A stretch of 45,614 bases of DNA from contig CAKKTI010000145.1 of NCBI GenBank assembly GCA_920105805.1, positions 1 to 45,614 of the forward strand, in the 5' to 3' direction. Source of the DNA: Condylostoma magnum (taxonomy: Eukaryota; Ciliophora; Heterotrichea; Heterotrichida; Condylostomatidae). Below, one piece after another: positions 11,434-24,300 of the stretch (positions are counted from its first letter, which is position 1; every line of letters begins with the position of its first letter). Under the pieces are notes generated by a model. It saw only the letters and a list, made by a program, of their open reading frames with translations. It ran no database searches and was not told the origin of the DNA. A program made the translations under genes and the position numbers.

Positions 11434-12159
11434 TTAGTTATCTATGACTTTGTTTGCTAGAATCATGTAATTATTGCTAAGATCATCTGTATATTGAGGT
11501 GACAGCTTGAAATTTAAGAAGTTTACACCAATTTTGTGAATAATTTTAAGTCCATTTTCATCACAATAATTTTCTAGTTCATCAGGAGTTAAGAACTTTT
11601 CCCACTAATGAGTTCCTACTTCCACTACTCTTGCAATGTATTCTGCACCTATTATAGACTTTAGGTAAGATTGAGTAGTTCTATTTATAGTAGTCATAAA
11701 CAAAGTACCACCTGGTTTTACTTTTTGACTAATTTCAGTCATGAACAATCTTGAATTGCTTACATGTTCAATAACCTCTGAGGATATTACAAGATCAAAA
11801 CTTTCGTGTACTTAATCAACTTCTGAGTTTTGAAATTTCAGGTTTTCTAATCTTAAGTCTAATTTTCTATGTTCTAACGCTTATTAGTAAGCTTCAGGCA
11901 CAGGTTCAAGGCCTATAATATTCCCGCCTAGTCTAGCAATTCTTTCAGATAATATACCACCTCCACATCCGACTTCTAGTACATTTAAATTCTTAAAGGG
12001 TTTTGGGTAGTCTAATTGTAATTATTCTATAAGATACCTTACTCTTATATCTGCATAACGATGCAAAAGATCTGAAGGCTTCCACCAATCCAATTAGGAG
12101 AATGTTTTTGCCTCATTCGGGTCTAAATTTGACATAAGTCGTTTAATTATCCTTTGCAT
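11434..12159 (-). CDS. COQ3: Ubiquinone biosynthesis O-methyltransferase (COQ3/UbiG family)
   Basis: A complete 241-residue class I SAM-dependent methyltransferase. Members of this family carry out the O-methylations of coenzyme Q synthesis, in mitochondria in eukaryotes. The family-typical start TFSQLDWWKPSDLLH (residues ~19-33) leads to the SAM loop VLEVGCGGGILSE (60-72), the post-I acidic site in IIGLEPVPEAY, motif II SSEVIEHVSNS and the KPGGTLFMTTINRT block. The ~13 residues before the domain (MQRIIKRLMSNLD) are basic and could be a short mitochondrial presequence. Stop is TAA. The gene shares a 25 bp spacer with the divergent hydrolase-like gene at 12185, so the two presumably use one bidirectional promoter. 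A broken partial copy lies at 6255-6476. Confidence 0.93.
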
Positions 12160-12184
12160 ATTTATTATAATTTAGTGCTTTAAT
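12160..12184. promoter_or_regulatory. 25 bp divergent intergenic spacer
   Basis: All the sequence between the COQ3 ATG (minus strand) and the ATG at 12185 (plus strand). Both starts are supported by family alignment or a lipidation motif, so both 5' UTRs and any core promoter must fit here or extend into the opposite coding region. It is almost entirely A/T. Confidence 0.6.
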
Positions 12185-12898
12185 ATGGGATGTCATAGTA
12201 GTAGAGTCAATAAAATATAGCAGAATAGTGGTAGTTTACTCATGCTCCAAACTAGTGACGGATAAATGATTGATGTTAATTTTTTTAATCTGGGATATGA
12301 GTTCACACTTCTCATTTCTCCTGGAATACAAGGCAAAAGCTATTATAATGATATTATACAATGAACTGGGGATAAGCTAAAAGACAAAATATAAGCTAAT
12401 TTGTTAGTTTATAACTATTATGAAAGCAAAATCAATAATAAGAACGATATTTGTTTGATGTATTCCGATTGTGAGGCTGCCTTTTGGTTTTTGGCACAAG
12501 TGTTGAAAGTTCCTTATGAGAAGATTATTTTATACGGAATTTCCATTGGCTCTAGACCTTCGTGCTATCTCGCGGAAAGAAACTATGGTATAGGAGGATT
12601 GATACTACAGTGCCCTACTAACTCAATGTATGACAATAATTCTGATACTTGGTATTATTTTAATGAAAACAATATTTCTAATGTGTCTAGAATCAAAAGA
12701 ATTGTATGTCCTTTATTAGTAATTGTTCCTCTGTAGGAAAACTAAGGGGCTAAAGAGTTATTAAACATATCTCCAAGCTAGTATAAAAGTCTAAAATCTA
12801 TTGAAAATGCAGATGATAAATCGCTAGAAAGCATAGATAGTCAAGCTTTGGTTGAAGAAATTAATGAGTTTATTAGTCATTCATCTTTCATGGTATAA
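12185..12898 (+). CDS. ABHD17-like alpha/beta-hydrolase, probable pseudo-enzyme
   Basis: A 237-residue protein related to ABHD17-type depalmitoylases. The N-terminus MGCHSSR has Gly2, Cys3 and Ser5/6, fitting N-myristoylation and palmitoylation and thus membrane attachment. The nucleophile elbow is present (VPYEKIILYGISIGSRPSCYLA, shown at ~110-131; Ser in GISIG ~120), as is the following strand. The positions that carry the acid (HGTEDEV in ABHD17) and the catalytic His (GAGHND) read VPLQENQG and ENADDKS here, and the usual DYSGYGxSxG block is replaced by YNYYESKINN. The fold is likely kept while hydrolysis is probably lost. Stop TAA; the next gene begins 225 bp on. Confidence 0.75.
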
Positions 12899-13123
12899 AC
12901 ATGTAGTATGCACATAAAATGGATTATTTTTATTACCTACAATCTATATCTGGGCTAGATATTCCTTAATATTTCCTTATAAAGTCTTTATAAATCAAAA
13001 ACTCATTATTTTATTATAAAACTCTAAAAAAATTCCCTCTCTAATAATCTCCTATTTATACAACAACATAATACTTTAATTGATTACAACTCATTTCATT
13101 CATTTTAATACATAACGATAATA

Positions 13124-14758
13124 ATGGATTACAATAAAGCTAAAAGGAAAAAAATAGTGCATAATATTACATTTAACTACTAAGATCCTTAAAAGCCCCT
13201 GAAACCAAATTCTCTGCAATCAATCTCAATCAATAACATATCTTCCCCTGTTGATAGTGATATTGAGCCAACAGCAACTAACTCAATAGGTATTACAAGA
13301 CCAGACACACCTCTAAAGAAATAACTCGCATTAGACTTCTAGCCTTTATACATACAATAAATCAACTGCAATGAAGTTGATTCTATTTCTCAACCAAGTT
13401 CAAATTATTAGAGTTAAATAGTAGAATAATAGGAAGAAGAGAATTTATATAAGAAATTGAATTTTATAACTAATTCAGACTAATCAGATAATAAACAAAC
13501 TAAGTTAAACAGGCTAAAAACTCCAGCTTGGATAAAATTCAAGCCAAGTTAAATTAATACCTTGCTTAATTCATCTGTTTAATCAAATAATCAAGAAAAC
13601 GAGTCCTCAATATCCCAAGCATTGAAGTCTATGAGTTATATAGATATTCTACTATTATCATAAAACCCTTAAGATTTAATTGATAAGTTTAATGATGAGA
13701 GGCATAAATTATAAAAGAGTAAAAGTAAAAATTATTCTTTCTAATTCGTTGACTGCTGTATGAGATGTCTCAATGGATATAATGTTTGATACTATGATTA
13801 TAATGGACTAAAAAGACAGATTATAAAAGCATGACTAAATAACAGAATGTTTTATTGAAGAAAATAAGAATCTAATAAAATAGAGACTGTTAAGATTAAG
13901 AATATTTTAGGTGTGTTAATTGGAACAGAAAGCTCAACTTTTAGAGTTTTTAAAAACAGGGGAGATATAATATACGGTAAAAGCCATTTTCCATGAGAAT
14001 GCTTTACAATAGTTACTAAAAATAGAACAATAGATCTTGCAAGTAGTAATTTTAAAGTAAGAGTGGACTTTATATCAGCCATAACATTCCAAGCTTTTGT
14101 AAAATCTGTTCACACAAGCACAGTTCCAATATCAAAGCAAGCATACACACATGCGGTTTTTAAAATTAAAGTATTTTATGAAGCTTTCAAAAGAAATTTG
14201 ACAGTTGTTGAGCTATTTCTTGTAAATTACAAACAGTTAGCTATGCATAAAACAGCAATGGAAACCTCTAATTTCGAAGCTATTTAATTTCTTAGGTAAA
14301 GATTAATTGTACGTTTTACACCCTTTCATAGATTTTGCAGAGTAGTTCAGTATATTTCTACAAATAAAACCTAGTCCATTATGATCAAATATATTAATTA
14401 GAAAAAGCGGGTATGGGGACTATAATTAAAAAGATTTGTTGAATTGAAAAAACGATTATTTAATAATTGTTAAGATGGATCAGAATTTGAGAAATTTTAA
14501 AATGAAATTAAATCCTATGTATAATCAGGAATTGCACCAGGCTTTCATTCCTTATTCAGGAGCAAAACAATTCCTACTTTAGATTCAATATAAAGAATAG
14601 AAAAATGGGATTAGTTAGCTTAATCTTAAACATATTCATAAGAACTAACAAAACATTTAAATACAATAATTATATAAATTGCATTGAGTATTACAGCTTC
14701 TTTAGGTATAAAAGATGTTATAAAATGCAAAAATAAAGCCTTTCCGTCAAATTTCTAA
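13124..14758 (+). CDS. Protein with PH-like domain, otherwise unrecognised
   Basis: A single frame of 544 residues. Residues 1-200 are Ser/Asn/Gln-rich and look disordered. Residues ~213-335 resemble a pleckstrin-homology domain: a KRQIIKAWLNNRMFYW strand pair, GDIIYGKSHFPWECFTIVTK, then RTIDLASSNFKVRVDFISAI leading into a C-terminal helix with Trp or its equivalents encoded by TGA. The C-terminal 200 residues are helical and basic (TKLIKY-like segments, QKKRVWGLQLKRFVELKKR). A phosphoinositide or scaffold role at membranes is inferred only from the PH resemblance. It ends at TAA after KAFPSNF, 17 bp before the AP-2 mu ATG. Confidence 0.65.
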
Positions 14759-14775
14759 CATATTAATAATCTAAC

Positions 14776-16047
14776 ATGGCTAGTGCATTATTATTCTTAA
14801 ATATCCGAGGCGAGGTTTTAATATACAGAGCTTACCGTGACGATGTATCTCGTACAGAGGTCACCTAATTCTGCACTTAAGTAGTAGCAGCAAAAGAAGC
14901 ATCAGAGAGACCAATAGTAACCCTTAATGGAATTCACTACCTACATACAAAGCACAATGACATAGTACTTGTAATAGCAGCAACCGCAAATGTTAACGCA
15001 GCCCTTCTTATGTCCTTTCTCCACAAAGCGGTTGAAGTATTTAAATCTTACTTCAAAGGAGAATTTGACGAGAATCACCTTAGGAAAAACTTTGTTTTAG
15101 TCTACGAATTGCTGGATGAAATAATGGACTTTGGCTTTCCTTAGATACTAGAGCCAGATGTCCTCAAAATATATATAACCTAGGGAAGATTCCGCCGAGA
15201 ATTAAAGCAGGAATAGATCTAAAATGCATTAATACAAGCAACTGGGGCAACTAGCTGGCGGCCAGAAGGTATTTTTTACAAAAAGAACGAAGTTTATATA
15301 GATGTGATAGAAAATGTGAATGTTTTGGTGAGCAACAGGGGAAATATCCTAAGAGCTGAGGTAGCCGGGCAAATTGCAGTTAAAAGCAAGCTGTCGTATA
15401 TGCCTGAGTGTAAATTCGGTATGAATGATAAGCTAGGGATGGGTTAATCCCGCTCAGGTGACAGAGGAATAGCAATAGATGATATAAAGTTTCACTAATG
15501 TGTTAGACTAGGACGATTTGACTAGGACAGAGCTATTACATTTATTCCTCCTGATGGAGCATTTGAGCTAATGACATACAGAGTGACTGAGAATGTGAAT
15601 CTTCCGTTTAAATTGACTCCCTTGGTAACTGAGTCATAGCCCGATAGAATAGAGATTTAACTGAGAATCAAGTCTTAATTTGATAGGTACTTGTTTGCTA
15701 GTAATGTAGTTGTTAAGATTCCTGTTCCTAGGAATACTTCAAAGACTAATCACTCTGTTTCATCTGGAAAGGCGAAGTATGAGCCAGACCAGGAGGCTAT
15801 TATGTGGAGGGTTAGAAGGTTTCCTGGGGATACTGAGTATGCTTTTAGAGCTAATGTTATGTTATCGCAGACTAATTCGAAGAAGGGGTGGGGAAAGCCT
15901 CCTATAAGCATGGATTTCTAAGTCCCCATGTTTACTTCATCAGGGTTGAGAGTGAGGTTTTTAAGAGTTATTGAAAGACATAACTATAAGCCTATTAAGT
16001 GGATCAGATATGTTACCAAGGCAGGAAATTATCAGCATAGGATTTAA
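14776..16047 (+). CDS. AP2M1: AP-2 complex mu subunit (clathrin adaptor medium chain)
   Basis: 423 residues, close to the ~435 usual for the family. The N-terminal longin-like half begins [21 protein letters not shown] and contains [20 protein letters not shown] linker with [11 protein letters not shown] follows, then the mu-homology domain with [28 protein letters not shown] and the C-terminal [15 protein letters not shown]. The mu chain binds YxxPhi sorting signals and phosphoinositides in clathrin-coated vesicle formation. The SWRPEGI linker favours AP-2 over AP-1, but AP-1 is not fully excluded. Stop TAA; the convergent gene on the other strand ends only 16 bp downstream, which fixes TAA as a true stop here. 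Confidence 0.93.
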
Positions 16048-16063
16048 TTATAATTTTTGGTGA

Positions 16064-18064
16064 TTAAGTATTTAGATTATTATTACTTAGGTTTTTTGAT
16101 AGGTTAGAACTTGTTCTTTTTAGATTTGTAGGGCTTAAAGATGAACAGTCTAGTTTTAGATTGTAAGATTACTCAAATTAAGTTCCCATTAGCATACTGC
16201 TTAAATTACTTCCGGTAGAGTTTTATTCTACTTATCTGGACTTTTTTATATCAGATTCCTCCATTTCTAACTATTTTGTATAAATTGGCTTGATCTGCAA
16301 TAGATTAGTGCCTTCATCAAATTCTATATTCTTCTTTATATTTTTTATATCATTAAACTCTTTATTTTTCCCAAAATCCTATTAATTATTTTACCAAATA
16401 TCCCAACTTTCGTCGTCTGATGACGAGTCTGATTGAGAAGATAAATCAATAGATTATTTATCACTATTTCCAATCATTTACTCAGTTAAAACCTCAGCAA
16501 GTTTTTCAATGTCAAAATTACAACGTTCTACTGCTATTTACTTTATATTCTCTAGTTCCTTTATTCTATTAACCTCTTTCTCGAAGTCAGCTTTTGTTAA
16601 TGGATTTGGGTCTTTATCACAATAACCTGCACTGTGCCCAATAGACTTGCAACTAGGGCAGAATAAAGTTTACTTTTCCTTTACCTTTTAGTCTATTTCT
16701 TAGACTTCATCCTCATCCTCGTCTTCGTCCTTATTTTCATGTTTACTAATCTTGCATCCTAAAGCATCTTAGTTAGATTTTCCGCAGCACCAGTATAGCT
16801 CTCCACTCCATGTGCTTGTATGAATTCTGCAAGACCAGTTAAAGTTCTCATTTTCATAGTAATTTTTCTTACAATTCCTGCAAAGCTTCTCTTCATTTTC
16901 TTAGTATACTGATTATCGCATTTGTTTCATCTTTTTTCTTAAACGATCATACTCCTCTAGTATATCATGGTACTTTTTATCTATGTTTTCATGCTCCTGT
17001 TTAATTATCTCATATTCGTACTTTGCAGTGTTTATTTAAGTCTGAAATCATTCAATTCTTTCCCGGGTTTATGATTGAAGTTTTCCTATATCTTATTCGC
17101 ATTTAAATCGATCTTAGGCTTTCTCAAAATTACTTTCTGCTAAATTTCACATGGCTTTAATTTTTACTGCTATGTTGTTTTCTATATTATTACAATAATC
17201 TAAGCTTTATTACTATATATCGTTTATTTTGTTTAATTCGTCCTATAATATCAATTCGAGAGATTGATCACTAATAAGATTATTGTAAACATGATAAAGT
17301 CCTCCTAATCTCTCTCCAACTAAATTGTTAATCATTTTCAGTACAGCGTTTTGATGCTTAAGCTATACACCTTTATAGTAGTATTCTTCATTTATAGAGG
17401 TTTCTTGGCTCAGTAGCTTAGAAATTTTATTATTCAAACGATTTATTTTCTTATAGCTAAGTCTGAACTACTGTAATAGTTATTGAATTTCTTAATGTAC
17501 AAAATACCACTTATTCTTTTCAATTTAAGCATTCTATAGCGAGTAATTGGACATCATTAGATTATTCTGATCTTGAAAAAGTTATCAATTTTCTCTTTTA
17601 ATTTGTTCCTAAATATTTGAAGTGTCTTATAATACATCGTCTAGTTCTTCTTTAAGCTTATCCAAATACTCTTATTTTTATTATAACTAGCTTCCTATTC
17701 TTTAGCTTAAAAGTTCTTATTCTGAATGTTAAGTTTTAAATCGATTTCCGAATTATTTGGCACGAGTTTTTGCTGTTTATTTTCTTCCTTCCTATGTAAG
17801 CATTGGTAGTATATACTATTGTATTACTTTGTCAGCGATTTTGCTATTGATTCGAACTGTTTTTGTGTACTATCTATTTCTTAGTTTTGTTAGATTAGGC
17901 AGCTAGGGCCTTAATGTGGTACTAGGCTTTTTGTGAATAGTTTAAAGTAGCTTAGGAAGCTTAGGCTCAGTTCTACCGAGCTTTATGCTACTTAGAGATA
18001 ATTATCTCTTTCTTAAACTCTTATTTAGAGGAGAAGCTTATCTTGATTTGCTTAATCTAGACAT
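16064..18064 (-). CDS. Coiled-coil protein with CHORD-like Cys/His cluster and zinc knuckle
   Basis: 666 residues in one frame. A basic N-terminus (MSRLSKSRQASPLNKS) is followed by a long heptad-rich coiled coil (~105-385). Then comes a Cys/His module at ~393-440, CRNCKKNYYENENFNWSC followed by H, YWCCG, GCK and H, which recalls CHORD-like zinc clusters. An acidic run (EDEDEDEDE) and a CCHC knuckle FCPSCKSIGHSAGYCDKDPN (~466-486) follow. The tail is Ser/Asn-rich. I know this module order only as a general ciliate type and assign no function; a cytoskeletal or basal-body scaffold is one possibility. The stop must be the TAA at 16066-16064, because reading on would run through the AP-2 mu gene. 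Confidence 0.75.
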
Positions 18065-18306
18065 TTTACATTAAATAGGAATTTACTTTATTGCATAACT
18101 ACTAGCATATTGATGTATTACCTTTAACACTAATTATAAAGAAATAATGGTTAAATCTTTTATAATACTTTAAGTAAATGCAAATAAAGAAAGCAATTAT
18201 ATGCAATAAAAAGTTAATCAAAGATGCATAGATTTTAGTGAATTTATCTCTATTTAAATTAATGTAATATAAAGAATATTCTTATATTAATTACTTTTAA
18301 TACTAA
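18065..18306 (-). promoter_or_regulatory. Spacer between surface-protein gene and coiled-coil zinc gene
   Basis: 242 bp of A/T-rich sequence between the stop of the upstream surface-protein gene and the ATG at 18064, both on the minus strand. It should contain the 3' end signals of one gene and the promoter of the other. No motif was recognised. Confidence 0.4.
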
Positions 18307-21300
18307 CTAAATCGAACCACTTGATCTTTTGATAGTAATTATATTATCTGGGCTTGGTTATATGATGACCTTTTATTCTTTAATTTCTTCATCATCTTAG
18401 ATTCGTAGTGAAGATTCATTGTCTTGTAAACTTGAACAGTGAGGTTAAATAATAACGCTTATACTAGATTCAAAGCTTTATTCCTTAGAAACAATTTAAT
18501 ACTTAGATTGATAGATAGTATCCTCGAATATCTCGATTCTTTGCATATAATTTTATATAAGTTATGCAAAGTAATCATTTCTTTAAAAAAAATTGCTTAT
18601 TCTTTAGTTCTTATTTTTAATAACTATTAATAGCTGTAATAATAAGGAGAGTAGCCAACTTATTATAAGTATAACGTTTAGAATTATGAGAACACAAAAT
18701 AAGATTACTTCAACTGCAAAAATTGATTCACTTTTTTCAAAATACATTGCAACATAAATAGTAACACCTGAAATACATAAAGATTATGCTTCAATCTTAT
18801 TAAGATCAGCAGTTGAATATGGCCGCTTTATTACCTAATAATAAAATGAGAAACCTATTACTAAGAATATCAAAAGCCCTTGTAGTATTATATTTAAATG
18901 AGTTTCAAATGCAAGTATTATAATGATTATCACCTTGCGATAAATTATAGTAAACTCCCAGAAAAATTTATCGCTCTTGAATCCATGATGCAGGAATCCA
19001 AATATTAATTTTCTATCTAATTTATTTAATTCTTTTCTATTATATATTAAGTATGATAGACAAATTAAAGGAAAAGAAACTATCCATAGAATAGATGAAG
19101 GAATAGCTACATAAATTGTATAATCAGAATGTTCATCATTTCAGCAAGTTATATCCAAATCTTCAGCTAAATAATACTCTTCTCCTTCAAATTATTTGCA
19201 ACTAAAAAGTTATAATGTTTTTTTGGTTATAAGAGGATGAAACTGGAAAAAGGTAGCAACAATTGATCCAGCTATTTTCCATTTCAAATACTCTTGTTTT
19301 CTTACTAAGTGAACTAAAATCCATACTAAAGTTATAAGGAAAGATAACGCTATTGGAAAAAGCGATATTACTGCTAGTTTTATAAAAATAGGATTTACAT
19401 CCTCATTTAGATAACAGTCAATAGAGAATAGTTATTCTTATAGATTTCCAGCATCATTCTAACCTTGTAAAAACTTGAAAAATATATAAGGCCAATTTAC
19501 ATCATAGTGGGAAACTGCAGTAATTAAAGATAAATAATTAAGCATTATTTTTAAGTATACAGACAATAATGATTTGTCTTTATATGCACTTTAGATTAAG
19601 CTTCTAATAAATAAGTAAAAAATCAGTGTAAATACAACTATTATGAAAAATAATATAAGATTGCTAATCCACTCCTCAGGGCATTCAAGGCAGGTTTAAC
19701 CAAAGCTTTTACTATATTTTTTATCGCAATGATGGCAAAGAAGCCCAGTATATCCATCCTCACAATTTCCTTAAGAATTATGTGGATTTTCCCCACCTAA
19801 ACAAGCATCTTTATATGGGCATTCATAAATAGAATCAGTATCATTCCAACGCCAGTAACCTTTTACTGGAACTATATCATCTCTACCATAACAAATAGCA
19901 TTAGAAGGACATTACGCACATTCATTTTACGGAGATAAGCTATAAGTTCCCTTCAAGCAAGCTTCACATTTATTTTAAACTTGACTTTCTCCTTTAACAC
20001 ATTCTCTTAATTAAATATTTAACTAGATATTATTTGCTTCTAGATCTGCAGGCATAATATCAGATTTCAAATTAATTTTAGTTGATGAAGATGGATTATC
20101 GGTGATGATTAAATCATCTATTATAAATATTCCATTATTAGACTTAACTCTTTTACTGCCTTATAGTATTGTTTATTCATTTTCTGCAGTTAATGTCAAC
20201 GAAGAAGTTTATGTATTGACCAACTAACCATAATGGTCTTTAACTTAGATCTGTATAGCATTTTCAATATTTTATCCACTTGCAATATTATTTAATTACA
20301 TCTGCTATTCACCCTCCTAAAATTCCAAGGTAATAGGAAAAGATGCTATAAAAGAGCCATATTAGGCTTGATTAGATTACTATATGTTTTCGTAAATATT
20401 GGGCTTAATAGAGTAGTTCTTACTAGTCCAACTAATTCCTCCACCTTAAATCGATGCAATATTACCCTGAAATGTGTTATCAAATATATCATACTAGCAT
20501 GATAAATCACAGTCTAAAAAGATTGCTCCTCCATCTCCAACTAACGCTTGATTCTCAGTAAAATTGTTTTAATTAACTATCAGTTTAATATTTTCTAAAT
20601 ACAATGCTCCTCCATTGCTTGCCTTATTATTACTAAACATATTATTTGTTATGTAATTTTATTAAGTTGATTCTTAAGTTAGCCGCAAAAATATTCCGCC
20701 TCCAAGTACAGATTAATTATTTGTGAATGAATTATCACTTATTACTATATTTGAACACTCAAAGCAAGTAATATTACCTTAATTATCCAAAACTTCGTTA
20801 TGATAGAACTGGAAATGGTTGATATCATTAGCTATTAAAACTTCTCCACTAATATTTTTAAAAACTGATGACCTAATATCAATTTCCGTTTAAGTCAAAT
20901 AAGCAAATCCACCTAAATCTGCCTAAGACTTCTAAAATGTTGAATTTTCGATTACCAATACTGAATTTGCTGAGCCTCTTAAATCTCCTCCCTAATTAGC
21001 AGAATTATCCATAAACTCACAATTATCTAAGAATACTGAGCTTAAAAAGAATAAAATTGCTCCTCCATTATCATCAGTTTTAGCTTACTAAAGTGTTGAA
21101 CTTTACATACTTAATTGGCTGTTTATTGCTATGTAAATAAAATTTGAATCCTGAGCTTTTATAAAATCAGTTCCAATGATTTCTATTTCTGATACTAAAG
21201 CCATTATAGCTGAAGGAATTTATTTCACAAGATTGTCTTCAAATGTAGAAGATTCTATCCTAATCGTTGAATTACTTAGTCAAATAGTACTAGATTAATT

Positions 21301-24300
21301 CGTTTCATTTTATTTAAATAAACAATCTTATATACTCACTTAAGCACTTTATATGCTGTTTAAATACATAACAGCCCCATCTAAAGCAGCTCAGTTTTCT
21401 ATGAATTTTGATTAGTTCAAAGTTAATGTTGTGTCTTGATCAACATTCAAGATACCCCCTTATCCAAAGCTAGTATTTTTATATATGTAACAATTTTATA
21501 GAGTTAGATTTGATTGATTTGTTCCTTTAATAAGCGAAAATTAAGATTTGACAGTGTTTAATTCTATTTGGGTATTATAAAAAGCTAATGTTGATTTCTA
21601 CCCAGAAAAGATTAATTGCTGTTCATACGTATTACTTTGTATTTTCGAATTAGTATCGATTCATTTAGAATCAGTCAAATATGCAATTTATCCTTCATTT
21701 TCACTTATTTAACAATTCTCTGTTTCTAAAATAGAGGAGTTACCCTACCCTATCATACTTAACAGTTAATTTCCTGTATTTTGCTAAATATAGCAATCCT
21801 TTAGTAGCAATCTAGCACTTTATTAGGAATTAATGCTTAGAACTGTTCCTCTATGAGATACATTTTATTTAAAAGTTGAATCCTGTATTGTTAATTATCC
21901 CTGTAGTAGTAACACCACTGTTCCATTAGTACCTGATTTATTTTACTTGAATTCACAGTCTTTTATCAATGATTAGTCAGAGAAATTTACTACTGTAGTG
22001 CTGTACAAGCATGATCCATTTACTTCAGCTTAGTTTGATTAGAATGTTGTCGAATTAATTTATAAGTTGAGGATAGGAGAAGAATTTTTTATATTTATGC
22101 ATGCTCCATCAACTGATGCTGAGTTTTCTTAAAATAACGAGTTAGTTATAATAAGTTTAGCAAATTAATCTTATAAGGTTTTATCAAAGGAAAGATCGAT
22201 AACCCCACTTTTTCCACTATTTCCAATGAATTTGACGTTCTCTATTTCTGTTTCCATTATATCAAACAATGTAATTCCTGACTCTTGATTACAGGCTATG
22301 TTGATTAAATCTAAATCTGTGATTGTTAGTTTTCCACTCAAATCTTATATGCTTACAATTCCTGATGCTGTATTCGACTCATTTTCTCCAGTAATGTTGT
22401 TAAATTTTATATTAAATAAGTTCAATTAGCTTCCATTCTATACAATTAGAATTTAAGATTAAGATGATGTATTGCTAACTTAATCAAATGTACAATTAGA
22501 TATTTAGATAGGATTTTATGCTTGTTATATTTGTACTAGAGGATAGTCTTAAAATTCTATTAGAGTAAAGTCTAGATCAAATATAGTTATATTGTTTATG
22601 TTTGTAAACTAAAGTATATTCAAATTGTTATTGTCAATTTCTAGAATGATTGAAGTTTTCATATAGTGGCTAGAATCTAAGATAAATAAATTGGTTATAT
22701 TTTCCAATTATTGTGAGTATTCAGCGGTGTTTAAGCCTTATATTTTCATGCTTTGTATATCTATTGACTCGACTTAGATAGCTTGTATAATATTTGAGGA
22801 TAATTAAGTAAAATTGATAAGCTCTAGGTTTGTAATGTCTACTCTGTCTATCATTTAAAATGTTAAAAAGCTTGTTGAAATGGATTCCTCAATTTAATTA
22901 AAGATTGTGTTTTTTATATCTAAATCTTCGATTGTAATATGGCCTTAATTTATATCTTTGTACAATATAAAACTATCAGAGATTAAACTATTGTTTATGC
23001 TGATGTTTTATATTAATACGTCTGATTAAGTTTGATAGTCATCATTATTTAATTAGGAGTTATCCAAATTTAGGAAATTTTTAACGATGCTTGAGTTTAT
23101 TTCTAAGTTGATTAATTTAAATTCACTAAAGCCATTAGCATTTATGTAGTGTGAATCATTTTATGAGAATATATTAAGATCAAAGGTAATATTTGATAGA
23201 GTAATCTTTTGCAATTTGTTAGTTTTCAACAGAGAACCCAAATCCAATGCTTTATATTCGTAGCCGTTGTTTTAATAACTAACTCTTCCTTAGTCAAAAA
23301 TAAACTCATCTTATAAGCTATCGGAATCTAGAGTAATTACACTATCATAAACTGCTATATTATTAAAATTAACATTTGTTAACTTAGGACTGCAATTAGT
23401 TAATGAGATAAGGCTTTTATACTAGTTTCTAATGTTTTAAAAGGTAACATTAATAATATCAAAAGATTCAACACTATCTACTGTTATAAAACTTGTATTA
23501 TGATATAAGTCACAATAAGATTAGTCAGCAAAATCCTACATAGCTTGATCTCTATCATTAAAATATTGCCCATTCTGTAAGTACGAGTAAGGACAATAAT
23601 AGCAGTCATCACAGTCTTCAATTAGGCTACTTTCTCCATCAATTATAACATTTTTTAAGATTACTTTACCTGCATAAAATCCAATGTATTCTCTAAAATC
23701 CTTTATTTTTATTGTACTTGGTGAATCTAAACATTATGGAATTTGGGTATTTTCTTAGCATAATAAGGTTGTTATAGTGATTGTTTCTATTTATTCTTAG
23801 ATATTCCAGAAATTATCAACTGTTTTCAATCCATACAAATCTTCAAAATCAATATATTCTATATCAATTACGTCACTTATAAGGTATACAAGAGTATGCC
23901 TATATCAATTTCCAGCTAAAGCCTGGGTTAAGCTATTATAATAAAGTTCCAAGGAACTTTAAGGATCGTTTCCTACATAAATTATGTAAGGATTATCAGT
24001 ACTTGATTCATCATATGGTAGATAGCAGTAAATATCTTTTCCAATTTCTTTAACTCCTAATCCTTTAGGGCAGTCTTTGAAGCACCTACCTCTAAAAAGG
24101 CTTGCATGATTAAAGCATTCTACACAAAAATTAGGATCATTTGATCTGATATATGAGCAATCACTACGCCATGATCATATACTATCAGTACAATCCTTAT
24201 CATCTAACATGCATTCAAAGTTATTGCAATTATTATTGCATTCTCTAGTATATTAAAAAAATTCTATATCAGAGCACTCAGGAAAGTGATCATAGCAAAC

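Noticed and set aside
13852-14082. Minus-strand open frame inside the PH-like gene
   Set aside because: Antisense shadow; the plus frame is continuous with domain-like features.
15710-15907. Second plus-strand frame within AP-2 mu
   Set aside because: Out-of-frame shadow of the conserved mu-homology domain.
17900-18310. tRNA or other structured RNA in the spacers
   Set aside because: No cloverleaf, B-box or conserved stem could be found by eye here or in the other larger spacers.
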